A stretch of 64,000 bases of DNA from Lacinutrix venerupis (GCF_003663945.1 NZ_RCCH01000001.1:310001-374000); one strand, 5' to 3'. Shown: positions 8,268 to 18,038, numbered from the stretch's first letter. Program-made: numbers and translations. The notes: generated by a model not told the origin, from the letters alone.

Positions 8268-10301
8268 TTATATTAATCCGTTATATTTTCTCATAAACCA
8301 TTCTATTGCTAGCGATAATGCTATTAACACAAGAAGGTATTTCCAATCGATTAAAGGTACAATATTTTTGCTGCTTTTTTGAATTGGTTTATAGCGTTCA
8401 TCATTTAGCAAATCATTAATTATAGATTTATAGTCGTTAAAATGATAGCTAGTTCCATTACTTTGATTTGCAATAGTTTTTAATTTTGAAATATTAGCAT
8501 TTAAAAATTGTTGCTCTATATTATACTCTAGTATTTTAAAGTTTCCAGATTTTGAAATATTTTCACTAGTAGCTTTAACAGTAAACGTATAATCTGAAGC
8601 TGCTAAATCACTTAAATCTACTTGATAATTATTATTTTTTAATATAAAAGGAATTGTTTTAGATGTTTTATTAATTCTATCTGTAACAATTATATTAAGG
8701 TTTTCATTGGCATCAAACTCATAATTTTTATTAAAAAATTGAGCAGATATAATGATATTACTACTTCCTTGATAGAAAGATTCATAGTCAACATCCAATC
8801 TATTTTTACGCTTATTTGAAGCTAAATATTGAACTAATTTTCCTATGAAGTTATCAAATTGATTAAAACTTTTATTGTTTATAAAACTTTGTGATCTCCA
8901 TTTCCAAAGATTTTCACCAAATAAAATAGCTTCTCGTCTTTTATTAATTTCGAAGGTTGCCAAAAGAGGCTCTTCGGTATTAATAGATTTTATTTTTTTA
9001 TAAAGAATACTTTCAAAAGGAACAGAAAATGAAGGCTCTCCAAAATTTGATATTAATGGTGGAAAAGATTCAAAATCTAAATCATCGACTATAAAAGAAT
9101 TATAATTTGCATTTAACTTTGCTTGGTAATCTTCGGTTTGAGAAATAATATCATGTTGGTAATAATCACTAACTGTATTTAAAAAATTAAAATCTGTTTT
9201 GGGTCCTGCAATTACAAATTTATTTTTATTATTAAGCTTTAAAGCTTCAAACAAATTCTTAAATGAATTGTTTGGATTGCACACAATAACTAATTGCAAA
9301 TCATTTAATTGACTTATTGCTTCTTGTGGTTTCAAATAAACCACTTTACGTTGCTCATTAGCTTCTATGCTTTTTTTAAGCATACCTAAATCTGGATGTA
9401 AAACAGAACTGACAATAGCCACTTTAGTTTTTTCATCGACTACTTCAACCGCAAAATTCTTACTGTTATTAGTTGTATTTTTTTCTGATTCTGTAGGAAT
9501 TAATGTTGCTTTATAACTTTTTACACCAACATTATTTGCTGGTAGTGTGAAGTTTAAAATTTTAGAATTTTCTATTTTATTAAAGCTAATATTTTTAGAA
9601 AATATTGTGTTTTTTCCTGAAGTTACAACAAACTTAGTATTAATATTTTCTTCACCATTATAGACTAAAATAGCTTCTACTGGAAACTTGTTTTTTAAAA
9701 ACGCATATTTATTAACGTTAAGTTGCTTAAGTTTTAAATCTGAATATTGTGTAGTATCGCCAACAACAATAGGATATATTGGTTGATTATATTTTTTTGC
9801 TGTATACCCGTAATCATTACCATAGGTTTGATTTCCATCTGATATTATAATGGTTGGAGATACTGTATTTTTATATATCTGTGTTAATTCCTTAAATACT
9901 TTATCTAAATTAGTTTGTTTTTCTTTAAAGGATAAAGTGTCTAAAGTATGAAGTGTATTACCAAAAGAGAATACATCTATTGTAAACTTATTATTTAATG
10001 ATTGATTGTTCTTTAAATCTTCTACAATTTTTGAAACGTTGTTCTCTTGATTAAGATGTGCTATTGAATTTGAATTGTCTACTACTAAAACCAAGTTTGG
10101 TTTCTGGTTGTAAACTGTTACTTGATTAAATTTAGGATTTATAAGCAATAAAAGCACGCTAAATATGCTTATAAACCGTAATAATGCAAAAAGCGCATTC
10201 TTTCTAGACGCGCCTTTAGCTTTATATTTATAATGGAAAAGCGCTAATAATAGCGCTATAATTCCAGCTAATATGATGTATAATATAGTTTGTGTAGACA
10301 A
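8268..10301 (-). CDS. VWA-like membrane protein (BatA/CARDB-type architecture)
   Basis: 677 residues with two N-terminal membrane segments (about 5-23 and 37-60), a large extracytoplasmic region, and a final membrane helix near 650-668. A von Willebrand A-like fold is suggested by VVDNSNSI, a DxSxS-type metal site near residue 80, and by IIISDGNQTYG about 90 residues later. The middle shows beta-rich segments and a class I glutamine amidotransferase-like Rossmann portion (KVAIVSSVLHPDLG, LQLVIVCNP). The start codon is TTG, one base after the preceding stop, implying translational coupling. The specific function is unknown; related proteins are usually listed only as membrane VWA proteins. Confidence 0.75.
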   Translation of the reverse strand: MSTQTILYIILAGIIALLLALFHYKYKAKGASRKNALFALLRFISIFSVLLLLINPKFNQVTVYNQKPNLVLVVDNSNSIAHLNQENNVSKIVEDLKNNQSLNNKFTIDVFSFGNTLHTLDTLSFKEKQTNLDKVFKELTQIYKNTVSPTIIISDGNQTYGNDYGYTAKKYNQPIYPIVVGDTTQYSDLKLKQLNVNKYAFLKNKFPVEAILVYNGEENINTKFVVTSGKNTIFSKNISFNKIENSKILNFTLPANNVGVKSYKATLIPTESEKNTTNNSKNFAVEVVDEKTKVAIVSSVLHPDLGMLKKSIEANEQRKVVYLKPQEAISQLNDLQLVIVCNPNNSFKNLFEALKLNNKNKFVIAGPKTDFNFLNTVSDYYQHDIISQTEDYQAKLNANYNSFIVDDLDFESFPPLISNFGEPSFSVPFESILYKKIKSINTEEPLLATFEINKRREAILFGENLWKWRSQSFINNKSFNQFDNFIGKLVQYLASNKRKNRLDVDYESFYQGSSNIIISAQFFNKNYEFDANENLNIIVTDRINKTSKTIPFILKNNNYQVDLSDLAASDYTFTVKATSENISKSGNFKILEYNIEQQFLNANISKLKTIANQSNGTSYHFNDYKSIINDLLNDERYKPIQKSSKNIVPLIDWKYLLVLIALSLAIEWFMRKYNGLI

Positions 10302-10302
10302 A

Positions 10303-10842
10303 TTATTCTTTTACTTTTATTATATCAAAACTGTTAAAAAACCTATTAATAGATTTATTTTCATCATTCTCTATTAAACATATAACTTGTGCTATAAACA
10401 TAGTATTATTTACTAAATAAGCATTTATATATATAAAACCACCTGATATTTTTATTTTAACATTTTTTCCTGGAAAGCCATTAAATGTGACTTTGTTACT
10501 ATATAAAAGTTCTCCATTAACATTATTAACGGCTCCATCTACAGCTCTATCTAATGTATCATTATTAAACTCTGCATTTGCATCCTCAAATAATGATTTA
10601 GGATAATCTGATCTAATAATACTATAAACAAGATTGTTGTTATCACTTGATGGTTTACACATAATCATATGCATATCAAGATTTCCAGCAGAAGTATCTA
10701 CAGTTTCTAAAGTTCTTTTTGGTTGTGATGGAAACTCTGCAATAAACGCTAAGTCTTCAGATTTATAATTAATCCAATCTTGCGAAAATGCAACTGTTGA
10801 ACATAATACAAATAAGGTTAAAGAATAGATTAATTTATTCAC
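10303..10842 (-). CDS. Small exported protein of unknown function
   Basis: 179 residues beginning at a GTG codon, with a signal peptide (about 1-20, LIYSLTLFVLCSTVAFSQ, cleaved after a Ser-Gln or similar site). The mature part looks like one alpha/beta domain, with DLAFIAEFPSQPKRTLETV and an aromatic-rich C-terminal half. No catalytic motif is recognised. It lies between fabG (12 bases upstream) and the VWA-like gene (one base downstream). It may therefore work with the membrane protein, but that rests only on position. Confidence 0.7.
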   Translation of the reverse strand: MNKLIYSLTLFVLCSTVAFSQDWINYKSEDLAFIAEFPSQPKRTLETVDTSAGNLDMHMIMCKPSSDNNNLVYSIIRSDYPKSLFEDANAEFNNDTLDRAVDGAVNNVNGELLYSNKVTFNGFPGKNVKIKISGGFIYINAYLVNNTMFIAQVICLIENDENKSINRFFNSFDIIKVKE

Positions 10843-10854
10843 TATAATTAAGAT

Positions 10855-11601
10855 TTAGGTTAACATGCCTCCATCAACATTCAACGTTTGTCCTGTTACA
10901 TATGCAGACATATCACTTGCTAAAAACACACAAGCATTAGCAATATCTTCTGGCGTACCACCACGTTTTAAAGGTATTGCATTTCTCCAACCTTTAACTG
11001 TTTCCTCGTCTAATTTAGCAGTCATTTCTGTTTCTATAAAACCAGGTGCAATAACGTTACTTCTAATATTTCTAGAACCTAACTCTAAAGCTACAGATTT
11101 AGAAAAACCAATTATTCCAGCTTTAGACGCTGCATAATTTGTTTGTCCAGCATTACCTTTCACTCCAACAACAGAACTCATATTTATAATTGAGCCTTTA
11201 CGTTGTTTAAGCATAGTACGTTGTACAGCTTTTGTCATGTTAAAAACAGATTTAAGGTTTACTTCGATTACTTTATCAAAATCCTCTTCTCCCATTCTCA
11301 TTAACAAATTATCTTTTGTAATACCTGCATTATTAACTAATACATCTATACTTCCAAAGTTTGCCAAAACATCTTCTGCTAATTGTTGTGCTTCCTCAAA
11401 ACTGGCTGCATTACTTTTATATCCTCTTGCTTTAATCCCTAAAGCATTTAATTCATTTTCAAGCTCGTTTGCTGCTTCTACAGAAGAACTGTATGTAAAC
11501 GCCACATTAGCACCTTGTTGTGCAAAAACTTGTGCGATTCCTTTTCCAATGCCTCTACTTGCTCCAGTGATTATAGCTGTTTTTCCTTCTAAAAGTTTCA
11601 T
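10855..11601 (-). CDS. fabG: 3-oxoacyl-[acyl-carrier-protein] reductase FabG
   Basis: NADPH-dependent reductase of fatty-acid elongation. The 248 residues form one short-chain dehydrogenase fold: TGASRGIGKGIA for cofactor binding near residue 12, NNAGITKDNLLMRM, catalytic Ser in NMSSVVGVKGN, YxxxK in TNYAASKAG near 155, and the C-terminal GQTLNVDGGM. The FabG-type ITKDNLLMRM and GVKGNAGQ segments separate it from generic SDRs. It has its own upstream -7 box after the sucD terminator. Confidence 0.95.
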   Translation of the reverse strand: MKLLEGKTAIITGASRGIGKGIAQVFAQQGANVAFTYSSSVEAANELENELNALGIKARGYKSNAASFEEAQQLAEDVLANFGSIDVLVNNAGITKDNLLMRMGEEDFDKVIEVNLKSVFNMTKAVQRTMLKQRKGSIINMSSVVGVKGNAGQTNYAASKAGIIGFSKSVALELGSRNIRSNVIAPGFIETEMTAKLDEETVKGWRNAIPLKRGGTPEDIANACVFLASDMSAYVTGQTLNVDGGMLT

Positions 11602-11660
11602 ATAAAAAATTGGTTTAATTCTATTCCCTACGGTTTTAGGATGATTAATTTTTAGTAATT

Positions 11661-11668
11661 CAAATATA
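11661..11668 (-). promoter_or_regulatory. fabG -7 promoter box TATATTTG
   Basis: Exact match to TAnnTTTG on the minus strand, downstream of the sucD terminator and about 60 bases before the fabG start. I see no clear TTTG element at the expected upstream distance, so this is a half-supported promoter. Confidence 0.4.
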
Positions 11669-11691
11669 GTAATTACAAAGTTGTTCAGAAT

Positions 11692-11726
11692 AAAAAAACC
11701 TCACAAATTAAAGTATTTGTGAGGTT
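11692..11726 (-). terminator. sucD intrinsic terminator
   Basis: On the minus strand AACCTCACAAAT, a six-base loop and ATTTGTGAGGTT form a perfect 12-pair stem followed by a T7 run. It lies 23 bases after the sucD stop codon, separating sucD from fabG. Confidence 0.9.
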
Positions 11727-11748
11727 AAAATATATTGTTAAAGAAATT

Positions 11749-12621
11749 TTATCCTAAAACTTCTGCTACTTTTTTTCCAATTTCTGCTGGAGAATCAACA
11801 ACATGTATTCCACAATCTTTCATAATTGCTTTTTTAGCTTGTGCAGTGTCATCACTACCTCCAACAATTGCTCCTGCATGTCCCATTGTACGACCTGCAG
11901 GTGCAGTTTCTCCAGCAATAAAACCAATAATTGGTTTTTTACTTCCAGACTCTTTATACCAGTTTGCAGCATCTGCTTCTAACTGCCCACCTATTTCACC
12001 TATCATTACAACAGCTTCTGTTTCTGGATCATTAATTAATAACTCTACAGCTTCTTTTGTTGTAGTTCCAATAATTGGATCTCCACCAATACCAATAGCA
12101 GTAGTAATACCTAAACCTTGTTTTACAACTTGGTCTGCAGCTTCGTAAGTTAATGTTCCAGATTTTGAAACAATACCTACTTTACCTTGCTTAAATACAA
12201 AACCTGGCATAATACCTACTTTTGCTTCACCTGGAGTAATTACTCCTGGACAGTTAGGTCCTATTAAACGGCAAGCTTTATCTTTAATATAATCTGAAGC
12301 TTTAATCATATCTGCAACAGGAATTCCTTCTGTAATACAAATAATTACTTTTATTCCTGCATCTGCAGCTTCCATTATAGCATCTGCTGCGAAAGCTGGC
12401 GGTACAAAAATAATTGTAGTATCTGCTCCTGCTTTTGTTACAGCTTCTTCTACTGTGTTAAAAACTGGTCTGTCTAAGTGTGTTTGCCCTCCTTTTCCTG
12501 GAGTTACACCACCAACAACATTTGTTCCATACTCAATCATTTGTCCAGCGTGAAATGTACCTTCACTACCAGTAAATCCTTGAACAATAATTTTTGAATC
12601 TTTGTTTACTAAAACGCTCAT
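11749..12621 (-). CDS. sucD: Succinate-CoA ligase alpha subunit SucD
   Basis: CoA-binding and phosphohistidine subunit of the TCA-cycle succinyl-CoA synthetase. The 290 residues show [44 protein letters not shown], and the phosphohistidine loop [10 protein letters not shown] near residue 246. The beta subunit gene sucC is not beside it, as is often the case in flavobacteria. It is flanked by its own -7 box and terminator, so it appears to be a single-gene unit. Confidence 0.97.
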   Translation of the reverse strand: MSVLVNKDSKIIVQGFTGSEGTFHAGQMIEYGTNVVGGVTPGKGGQTHLDRPVFNTVEEAVTKAGADTTIIFVPPAFAADAIMEAADAGIKVIICITEGIPVADMIKASDYIKDKACRLIGPNCPGVITPGEAKVGIMPGFVFKQGKVGIVSKSGTLTYEAADQVVKQGLGITTAIGIGGDPIIGTTTKEAVELLINDPETEAVVMIGEIGGQLEADAANWYKESGSKKPIIGFIAGETAPAGRTMGHAGAIVGGSDDTAQAKKAIMKDCGIHVVDSPAEIGKKVAEVLG

Positions 12622-12641
12622 TTATATAAGTTTTGTACCAT

Positions 12642-12670
12642 TGTCTTACAAGACATTTCCTAAAAGGAAA
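12642..12670 (-). promoter_or_regulatory. Twin hairpins in the sucD 5' leader
   Basis: Two perfect inverted repeats directly abut: TGTCTTACAAGACA (12642-12655) and TTTCCT-AAA-AGGAAA (12656-12670). Both fall inside the predicted sucD 5' untranslated region, 20-50 bases before the start codon. They could stack coaxially and form a stability or translation-control element. Function is unknown. Confidence 0.5.
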
Positions 12671-12701
12671 CAAAAATGGAGTTATTTTTAATTGTTTGCC
12701 A

Positions 12702-12709
12702 CAAAAGTA
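12702..12709 (-). promoter_or_regulatory. sucD -7 promoter box TACTTTTG
   Basis: Exact TAnnTTTG match on the minus strand about 80 bases before the sucD start, leaving a leader that contains the twin hairpins. No clear -33 TTTG element is seen. Confidence 0.4.
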
Positions 12710-12738
12710 AGTTTTTGAAAGCTATTTTTTAAATGAAT

Positions 12739-13143
12739 TTATATTTTTATTTTAGAAAATGAGGTTAAATTCTCAACACTCTCATCTAACTTCTGACTAA
12801 TTTCGTATCCTTTATACATTTTTCCGTCTTTAATTTCCCAAATTGAGATAAAATGTGCTAAAGGCTCTTCTTTTAATGGTCTTTCTATTGTGGTGTAATA
12901 AATTGTATATCTAGCAGTTACTATATTATCGTCTTCTAAAAGATGGCTAAGTCTATAGGTAAATGATAAATAAGATTCTTTTACACCATTAAGTTTTTCT
13001 TCTATTTCACTTTTATTTAAAGTGGTAAAACCTTGACTACTATTCCAATGTAATACACAATCGTTATGAAACATATCGATTAGATTTTCATCTTTAGCCA
13101 AATTTGAATCGTAAAAAGCTTTAACAATTTTCTTAGCAGACAT
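12739..13143 (-). CDS. NTF2-like / SnoaL-like domain protein
   Basis: 134 residues forming one alpha+beta cone fold of the NTF2 superfamily: an N-terminal helix pair (KKIVKAFYDSNLAKDENLID), the MFHNDCVLHWNSSQG strand, and the closing sheet HFISIWEIKDGKMYKGYEIS. Such folds serve as small enzymes or ligand-binding and dimerisation domains, so no reaction can be assigned. It begins exactly where the second LpxD-like gene ends, with no spacer. It is therefore the last gene of the lipid A/EF-P transcript, a link that may be only transcriptional. Confidence 0.75.
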   Translation of the reverse strand: MSAKKIVKAFYDSNLAKDENLIDMFHNDCVLHWNSSQGFTTLNKSEIEEKLNGVKESYLSFTYRLSHLLEDDNIVTARYTIYYTTIERPLKEEPLAHFISIWEIKDGKMYKGYEISQKLDESVENLTSFSKIKI

Positions 13144-14079
13144 TTATTTATTTTTTAATTGATATAATATATTAGGAATTTGCTTAACATGGGCTAACTC
13201 CTTTAATTTTACTCTTGCTTCTTCTATTGGTGTTCCAAAATAACTTTTTCCACCAGCAACAGATTTAGTAACTCCTGTTTGACCAAGAATTACCGCTTTT
13301 TTACCAATAGTTATCCCGCTGTTAGTACCTACTTGTCCCCAAATAGTTACTTCGTCTTCAATTATACAACAACCTGCAATCCCAACTTGTGATGCTATTA
13401 AACATTTTTCACCAATAATTGTATCGTGTCCGACTTGTATTTGGTTATCTAGTTTAGAACCTTCGCCTATTGTTGTATCTCCTGTAACGCCTTTATCAAT
13501 TGTACAAAGTGCACCTATATCTACATTATCTTTTATTACAACTCTTCCTCCTGATTTTAGTTGGTCGAATCCTTCTGGTCTATTTTTATAGTAGAATGCG
13601 CTTGCTCCTAAAATGGTTCCAGAATGAATATTAACATTATTACCTATAATTGTATCATCATAAATAGTAACATTTGCATGAATAATACAATTATCTCCAA
13701 TTGTTACATTATGTCCAATAAAACAATTAGGTTGAATTGTTGTATTTGCACCTATTTTAGCTGATGGGGATATACTTGCTGTTGCAGATTTAAAAGGCTT
13801 AAAATGAAGCGTTAACTTATTAAAGTCACGAAAAGGATCGTCACTAATTAATAGAGCCTTTCCTTCTGGACATTCTACATTTTTATTTATTAAGATAATT
13901 GTAGCTGCAGATTGCAATGCTTTATCATAATATTTAGGGTGATCTACAAATACAATATCTCCAGGTTCCACAACATGAATCTCGTTCATGCCAAGTACCT
14001 GAAAATCTTCTGCTCCTACATAATCACAATTAATTAAGTGAGCTATTTGTTTTAAGGTATGTGGATTTGGGAATTTCAT
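13144..14079 (-). CDS. Second LpxD-like UDP-3-O-acylglucosamine N-acyltransferase
   Basis: 311 residues. An N-terminal UDP-binding LpxD-type domain (about 1-100) has DIVFVDHPKYYDKAL. A left-handed beta-helix of hexapeptide repeats follows (about 105-280), with GANTTIQPNCFIGHNVTIGD and DNQIQVGHDTIIGEKC, which carries the catalytic-type His. It is shorter than, and clearly diverged from, the true LpxD at 16892-17920, whose equivalent segment is DNQIQIAHN. It may acylate a different sugar nucleotide or provide alternative lipid A acylation. Position between efp and an NTF2-like gene supports envelope work but not a precise substrate. Confidence 0.8.
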   Translation of the reverse strand: MKFPNPHTLKQIAHLINCDYVGAEDFQVLGMNEIHVVEPGDIVFVDHPKYYDKALQSAATIILINKNVECPEGKALLISDDPFRDFNKLTLHFKPFKSATASISPSAKIGANTTIQPNCFIGHNVTIGDNCIIHANVTIYDDTIIGNNVNIHSGTILGASAFYYKNRPEGFDQLKSGGRVVIKDNVDIGALCTIDKGVTGDTTIGEGSKLDNQIQVGHDTIIGEKCLIASQVGIAGCCIIEDEVTIWGQVGTNSGITIGKKAVILGQTGVTKSVAGGKSYFGTPIEEARVKLKELAHVKQIPNILYQLKNK

Positions 14080-14103
14080 AAATTTAAATGCTGTAAACTA
14101 TTT

Positions 14104-14670
14104 TTATTCTTTTACACGTTCTTTATAAGTACCTTTTTCTGTTTCAACCTTTATCTTATCTCCTTCATTAATAAATAAAGGAACGTTTACCTCTGCTCCT
14201 GTTTCTACAGTTGCTGGCTTTGTAGCGTTTGTTGCAGTGTTTCCCTTAACACCTGGCTCTGTTGCAGTAACTTCTAAAATTACTGTTGCCGGCATATCTA
14301 CAGATAATGGCATATTATCTTCTGTATTAATTTGTATAGTTACAATTTCTCCTTCTTTCATTAATTTAGGAGTATCTAATGCAGATTCTAATAATCTGAT
14401 TTGTGTGTAGTCTGACTCATTCATGAAATGATAGAATTCTCCATCATTATATAAATATTGAAATTTATGAGTTTCTACTCTAACGTCCTCTAATTTATGT
14501 CCAGCAGAAAATGTATTATCTATTACTTTGCCGTTAGTTACACTTTTCATTTTAGTACGAACGAAAGCTGGTCCTTTACCAGGTTTTACATGTAAAAACT
14601 CAATAATTTTATAAATATCGTTATTGTATTTTATGCATAGTCCGTTTCTAATATCTGAAGTAGTTGCCAT
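14104..14670 (-). CDS. efp: Translation elongation factor P
   Basis: Relieves ribosome stalling at polyproline stretches. The 188 residues show three beta-barrel domains: a KOW-like N-terminal domain with the loop HVKPGKGPAFVRTK holding the modifiable Lys near residue 34, the middle domain with YNDGEFYHFMNESDYTQI, and an OB domain with the signature KGNTATNATKPATVETGAEV. Length is normal. It sits inside the lpx cluster, a common flavobacterial arrangement, 20 bases after lpxA. Confidence 0.97.
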   Translation of the reverse strand: MATTSDIRNGLCIKYNNDIYKIIEFLHVKPGKGPAFVRTKMKSVTNGKVIDNTFSAGHKLEDVRVETHKFQYLYNDGEFYHFMNESDYTQIRLLESALDTPKLMKEGEIVTIQINTEDNMPLSVDMPATVILEVTATEPGVKGNTATNATKPATVETGAEVNVPLFINEGDKIKVETEKGTYKERVKE

Positions 14671-14689
14671 ATTTTGTTTTTTTTATTTT

Positions 14690-15475
14690 TTAATTAGATT
14701 TAAAGTAACCTTTCATTATTCCACGATGAGAATTTTTAATAAATTGAAGAATCTCGTCACGTTCTGTGGTTGCTTCCATTTCTGCTTCTATAATTCCTGC
14801 AGCTTGTGTGTTATTATAATTTTTTTGGTAGAGTATTCTATAAATATCTTGAATTTCTCTAATTTTTTCTGTTTCATAACCTCTACGTCTTAAACCTACT
14901 GAGTTTATACCAACGTAAGATAAAGGCTCTCTTCCTGCTTTTACAAATGGAGGAACATCTTTTCTAACTAAAGATCCTCCTGTTACAAAGGCATGACTTC
15001 CTATTGAGCAAAATTGGTGTATTGCGGTCATTCCTGCAAGAATAACATAATCACCAATAGTTATATGTCCTGCTAATGTAGAGTTATTAGAAAAAATACA
15101 ATTATTTCCAACTATACAATCGTGTGCAACATGGCAGTATGCCATAATTAAACAATTGTCTCCAACCACAGTTTTCATCCTGTCTGTTGTACCTCTATTA
15201 ATTGTAACGCATTCTCTTATTGTTACGTTATTTCCAATTATAGTAAGGGTGTCTTCATCATTATATTTTAAATCCTGAGGTACTGCTGATATTACTGATC
15301 CAGGAAATATGTTACAGTTTTTACCTATACGAGCACCTTCCATAATTGTAACATTACTTCCAATCCAAGTTCCTTCTCCTATGGTAACATTATTATGAAT
15401 AGTTGTAAAAGGTTCTATAACTACATTTTTTGCAATTTTTGCTCCTGGATGAACATATGCTAGTGGTTGGTTCAT
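14690..15475 (-). CDS. lpxA: UDP-N-acetylglucosamine acyltransferase LpxA
   Basis: First step of lipid A synthesis, transferring a 3-hydroxyacyl group from ACP to UDP-GlcNAc. The 261 residues comprise a hexapeptide-repeat beta-helix (about 1-185), with YVHPGAKIAKNVVIEPFTTI and CHVAHDCIVGNNC carrying the catalytic-type His near residue 122. A helical C-terminal domain follows, with SVGLRRRGYETEKIREIQDIY. It is 24 bases downstream of the lpxC-fabZ fusion. All key family motifs are present. Confidence 0.97.
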   Translation of the reverse strand: MNQPLAYVHPGAKIAKNVVIEPFTTIHNNVTIGEGTWIGSNVTIMEGARIGKNCNIFPGSVISAVPQDLKYNDEDTLTIIGNNVTIRECVTINRGTTDRMKTVVGDNCLIMAYCHVAHDCIVGNNCIFSNNSTLAGHITIGDYVILAGMTAIHQFCSIGSHAFVTGGSLVRKDVPPFVKAGREPLSYVGINSVGLRRRGYETEKIREIQDIYRILYQKNYNNTQAAGIIEAEMEATTERDEILQFIKNSHRGIMKGYFKSN

Positions 15476-15498
15476 TATACTGATGTTATTTTGTAATA

Positions 15499-16905
15499 TT
15501 ATTTAATTTTAGATATCTGCGCCATTAATTCTGCCTCTGCACATAATTTTCCGTTAGAATACGCATAACCTTGCATATGGCAAATACCTCTTCTAATAGG
15601 AGTTATTAATTCGCATTTAAAAATTAAGGTATCTCCTGGTACTACTTTTTGTTTAAATTTAACCTTATCCATTTTCATAAAAAATGTCAGGTAGTTTTCT
15701 GGATCTGGAACAGTACTTAATACAAGAATTCCTCCTGTTTGAGCCATTGCTTCTACTATTAAAACACCGGGCATAACTGGCGCTCCTGGAAAATGACCTT
15801 TAAAGAACTCTTCGTTCATGGTAACATTTTTCATACCAATAACCTTATTCTCTGTAAGCTCAAATACCTTGTCTATTAACAAAAATGGCTGTCTATGAGG
15901 TAACATATCCATAATTTGATTAACATCCATTAATGGTGTTTGATTCAAATTAATAGCAGGAACATTATTACGTCTTTCATTTTTAATTAATTTAGACATT
16001 TTTTTTGCAAACTGAGTGTTTACATAATGTCCTGGTTTATTTGCTATAACTTTTCCACGAATACGTGTGCCTATTAAAGCTAAATCTCCAATTACATCTA
16101 ATAGTTTATGTCTAGCTGCTTCATTAGGATGATGCAAAGTTAAATTATCTAGAATGCCATTGGCATTTACTGCAATATTATCTTTTTTAAAAGCTATTTG
16201 CAGTTTTTTCATTGTTTCTGGAGATAGTTCTTTATCTACATATACAATAGCATTATTTAAATCTCCTCCTTTTATAAGACCATGTTCTAATAAAGATTCT
16301 AGTTCATGTAAAAAGCTAAAAGTCCTTGAGTCTGCAATGTCTTTTTTAAAGTCTGATAATTTATTAAGCGTTGCGTTTTGTGTTCCTAAAACTTTAGTGC
16401 CAAAATCTACCATAGTAGTAATTTGATACTCTTTTGAAGGCATTACCAAAATTTCACTACCAGATTCTTCATCTGTATAAGAAATTACATCCTTTACAAT
16501 ATATTCTTCTCTAAATGCTTCTAATTCTACTATTCCTGCTTTTTCTATTGCTTCGACAAAGAATTTTGAAGATCCATCCATTATAGGTGGTTCAGAATTA
16601 TCTAATTCTATAATTGCATTATCTATATCTAAACCAATAAAAGCAGCTAAAACATGTTCACATGTTTGTATTTTTACTCCGTTTTTTTCTAAACAAGTAC
16701 CACGTTGTGTATTTGTTACGTAATTGGCATCTGCTTCTATTATAGGATTTCCCTCTAAATCTATTCGCCTAAAAGCGAATCCAGAATTTACTGGAGCAGG
16801 TTTAAAAGTTAAAGTAACGTCTTTTCCTGTATGTAGACCAACACCTGTTAAAGAGACTTCCTTTTCAATGGTTTTTTGTTTGATTTCCGAATTAACTATT
16901 GCCAT
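15499..16905 (-). CDS. lpxC: Fused LpxC deacetylase / FabZ 3-hydroxyacyl-ACP dehydratase
   Basis: 468 residues in two enzymes. The N-terminal LpxC (about 1-305) is a zinc deacetylase for UDP-3-O-acyl-GlcNAc: it begins [16 protein letters not shown], has zinc ligands in TCEHVLAAF and [11 protein letters not shown], and has the strand SRTFSFLHE. The C-terminal FabZ (about 320-468) has [13 protein letters not shown] with catalytic His, and [22 protein letters not shown] with catalytic Glu. This fusion is characteristic of Bacteroidota and links lipid A commitment to fatty-acid synthesis. The start overlaps the lpxD end by 14 bases. Confidence 0.97.
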   Translation of the reverse strand: MAIVNSEIKQKTIEKEVSLTGVGLHTGKDVTLTFKPAPVNSGFAFRRIDLEGNPIIEADANYVTNTQRGTCLEKNGVKIQTCEHVLAAFIGLDIDNAIIELDNSEPPIMDGSSKFFVEAIEKAGIVELEAFREEYIVKDVISYTDEESGSEILVMPSKEYQITTMVDFGTKVLGTQNATLNKLSDFKKDIADSRTFSFLHELESLLEHGLIKGGDLNNAIVYVDKELSPETMKKLQIAFKKDNIAVNANGILDNLTLHHPNEAARHKLLDVIGDLALIGTRIRGKVIANKPGHYVNTQFAKKMSKLIKNERRNNVPAINLNQTPLMDVNQIMDMLPHRQPFLLIDKVFELTENKVIGMKNVTMNEEFFKGHFPGAPVMPGVLIVEAMAQTGGILVLSTVPDPENYLTFFMKMDKVKFKQKVVPGDTLIFKCELITPIRRGICHMQGYAYSNGKLCAEAELMAQISKIK

Positions 16906-17920
16906 GTCCTTTTTTTTCTAATGCGTTTATACTTTTAGCTAGTTTTGGTAAATTTTTAAAATAAACATATGATTTGTTATAATCGCCATAAGATAAAGCT
17001 GGAGAACCTTGTAAGACTTCATTATCTTTTACATTTCTTCCTATTCCAGATTGTGCTTGAATTTTAACACCGTTACCTATTGTAATATGCCCAACAATAC
17101 CTACTTGACCACCAATTTGACAATTTTCGCCAATTTTAGTAGAACCTGCTACTCCTGTTTGTGCTGCTATTACGGTATTTTTTCCAACCTCTACATTATG
17201 AGCTATTTGAATTTGATTATCTAATTTTGCTCCTCTTCTTATAATTGTAGATCCTAAGGTTGCTCTATCTATAGTTGTGGCAGCACCAACATCTACAAAA
17301 TCTTCTAAGATAACGTTTCCAATTTGTGGAACTTTATCATACTCACCAACCTCATTAGGTGCAAAACCAAAGCCATCTGCTCCAATAATTGCTCCTGAAT
17401 TTATAACACAGTTTTTACCTATTATACATTCTGAGTATATTTTTGCTCCTGCAAATACAACTGTATTGTCTCCAATTGTTACATTATCTCCAATATAACA
17501 TCCTGGAAAAATTTTTACGTTATCACCTAGTTTTACATGATCTCCTATATAACTAAAAGCACCAACATAAATATCTTTACCTAATGTTGCCGATTCTGAT
17601 ATAGACGATGGTTGCTCTATTCCAAACTTATTAAACTTTACTTGATTGTAGTATTCTAATAACCTTGAAAAAGATTTATAAGCATCGTCAACCTTTATTA
17701 AGGTTGTTAAAATCTCTTGTTCTGGCTCAAAATCTTTATTTACAATAGCAATTGATGCTTTTGTACTATATATATAAGGTGTGTATTTTGGATTTGCCAA
17801 AAAGGTTAATGCACCTTCTACACCTTCTTCTATTTTTGATAGTTTAGAAACTTCTACTTGTGGATTACCAACAATATCACCTTCTAAAATACCAGCTATT
17901 TGTTCTGCTGTAAATTTCAT
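16892..17920 (-). CDS. lpxD: UDP-3-O-(3-hydroxyacyl)glucosamine N-acyltransferase LpxD
   Basis: Third step of lipid A synthesis. The protein has an N-terminal uridine-binding domain ([11 protein letters not shown] near residue 40), a hexapeptide beta-helix ([20 protein letters not shown] and onward), the catalytic-His segment [14 protein letters not shown], and a C-terminal helix. I chose the ATG giving [14 protein letters not shown], as in relatives. A TTG nine bases upstream (17929) extends the frame but falls inside the TATTTTTG promoter-like box. It is the first gene of the lpx-efp operon and overlaps lpxC. Confidence 0.95.
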   Translation of the reverse strand: MKFTAEQIAGILEGDIVGNPQVEVSKLSKIEEGVEGALTFLANPKYTPYIYSTKASIAIVNKDFEPEQEILTTLIKVDDAYKSFSRLLEYYNQVKFNKFGIEQPSSISESATLGKDIYVGAFSYIGDHVKLGDNVKIFPGCYIGDNVTIGDNTVVFAGAKIYSECIIGKNCVINSGAIIGADGFGFAPNEVGEYDKVPQIGNVILEDFVDVGAATTIDRATLGSTIIRRGAKLDNQIQIAHNVEVGKNTVIAAQTGVAGSTKIGENCQIGGQVGIVGHITIGNGVKIQAQSGIGRNVKDNEVLQGSPALSYGDYNKSYVYFKNLPKLAKSINALEKKGHGNS

Positions 17921-17926
17921 CTCTCG

Positions 17927-17934
17927 CAAAAATA
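17927..17934 (-). promoter_or_regulatory. lpxD -7 promoter box TATTTTTG
   Basis: Exact TAnnTTTG match ending only seven bases before the lpxD ATG. If used, the transcript would be leaderless or nearly so. A -33 TTTG is not evident, which keeps confidence modest. Confidence 0.35.
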
Positions 17935-18038
17935 GAAAAAATGTATCATATAATGTTAAAAGTTATTAAGTTGTTTGTTTGATTGACTTAGTACTAAATT
18001 TTACAATTTAGTTTAGTATTAAAGTTTAATGCATAAAA

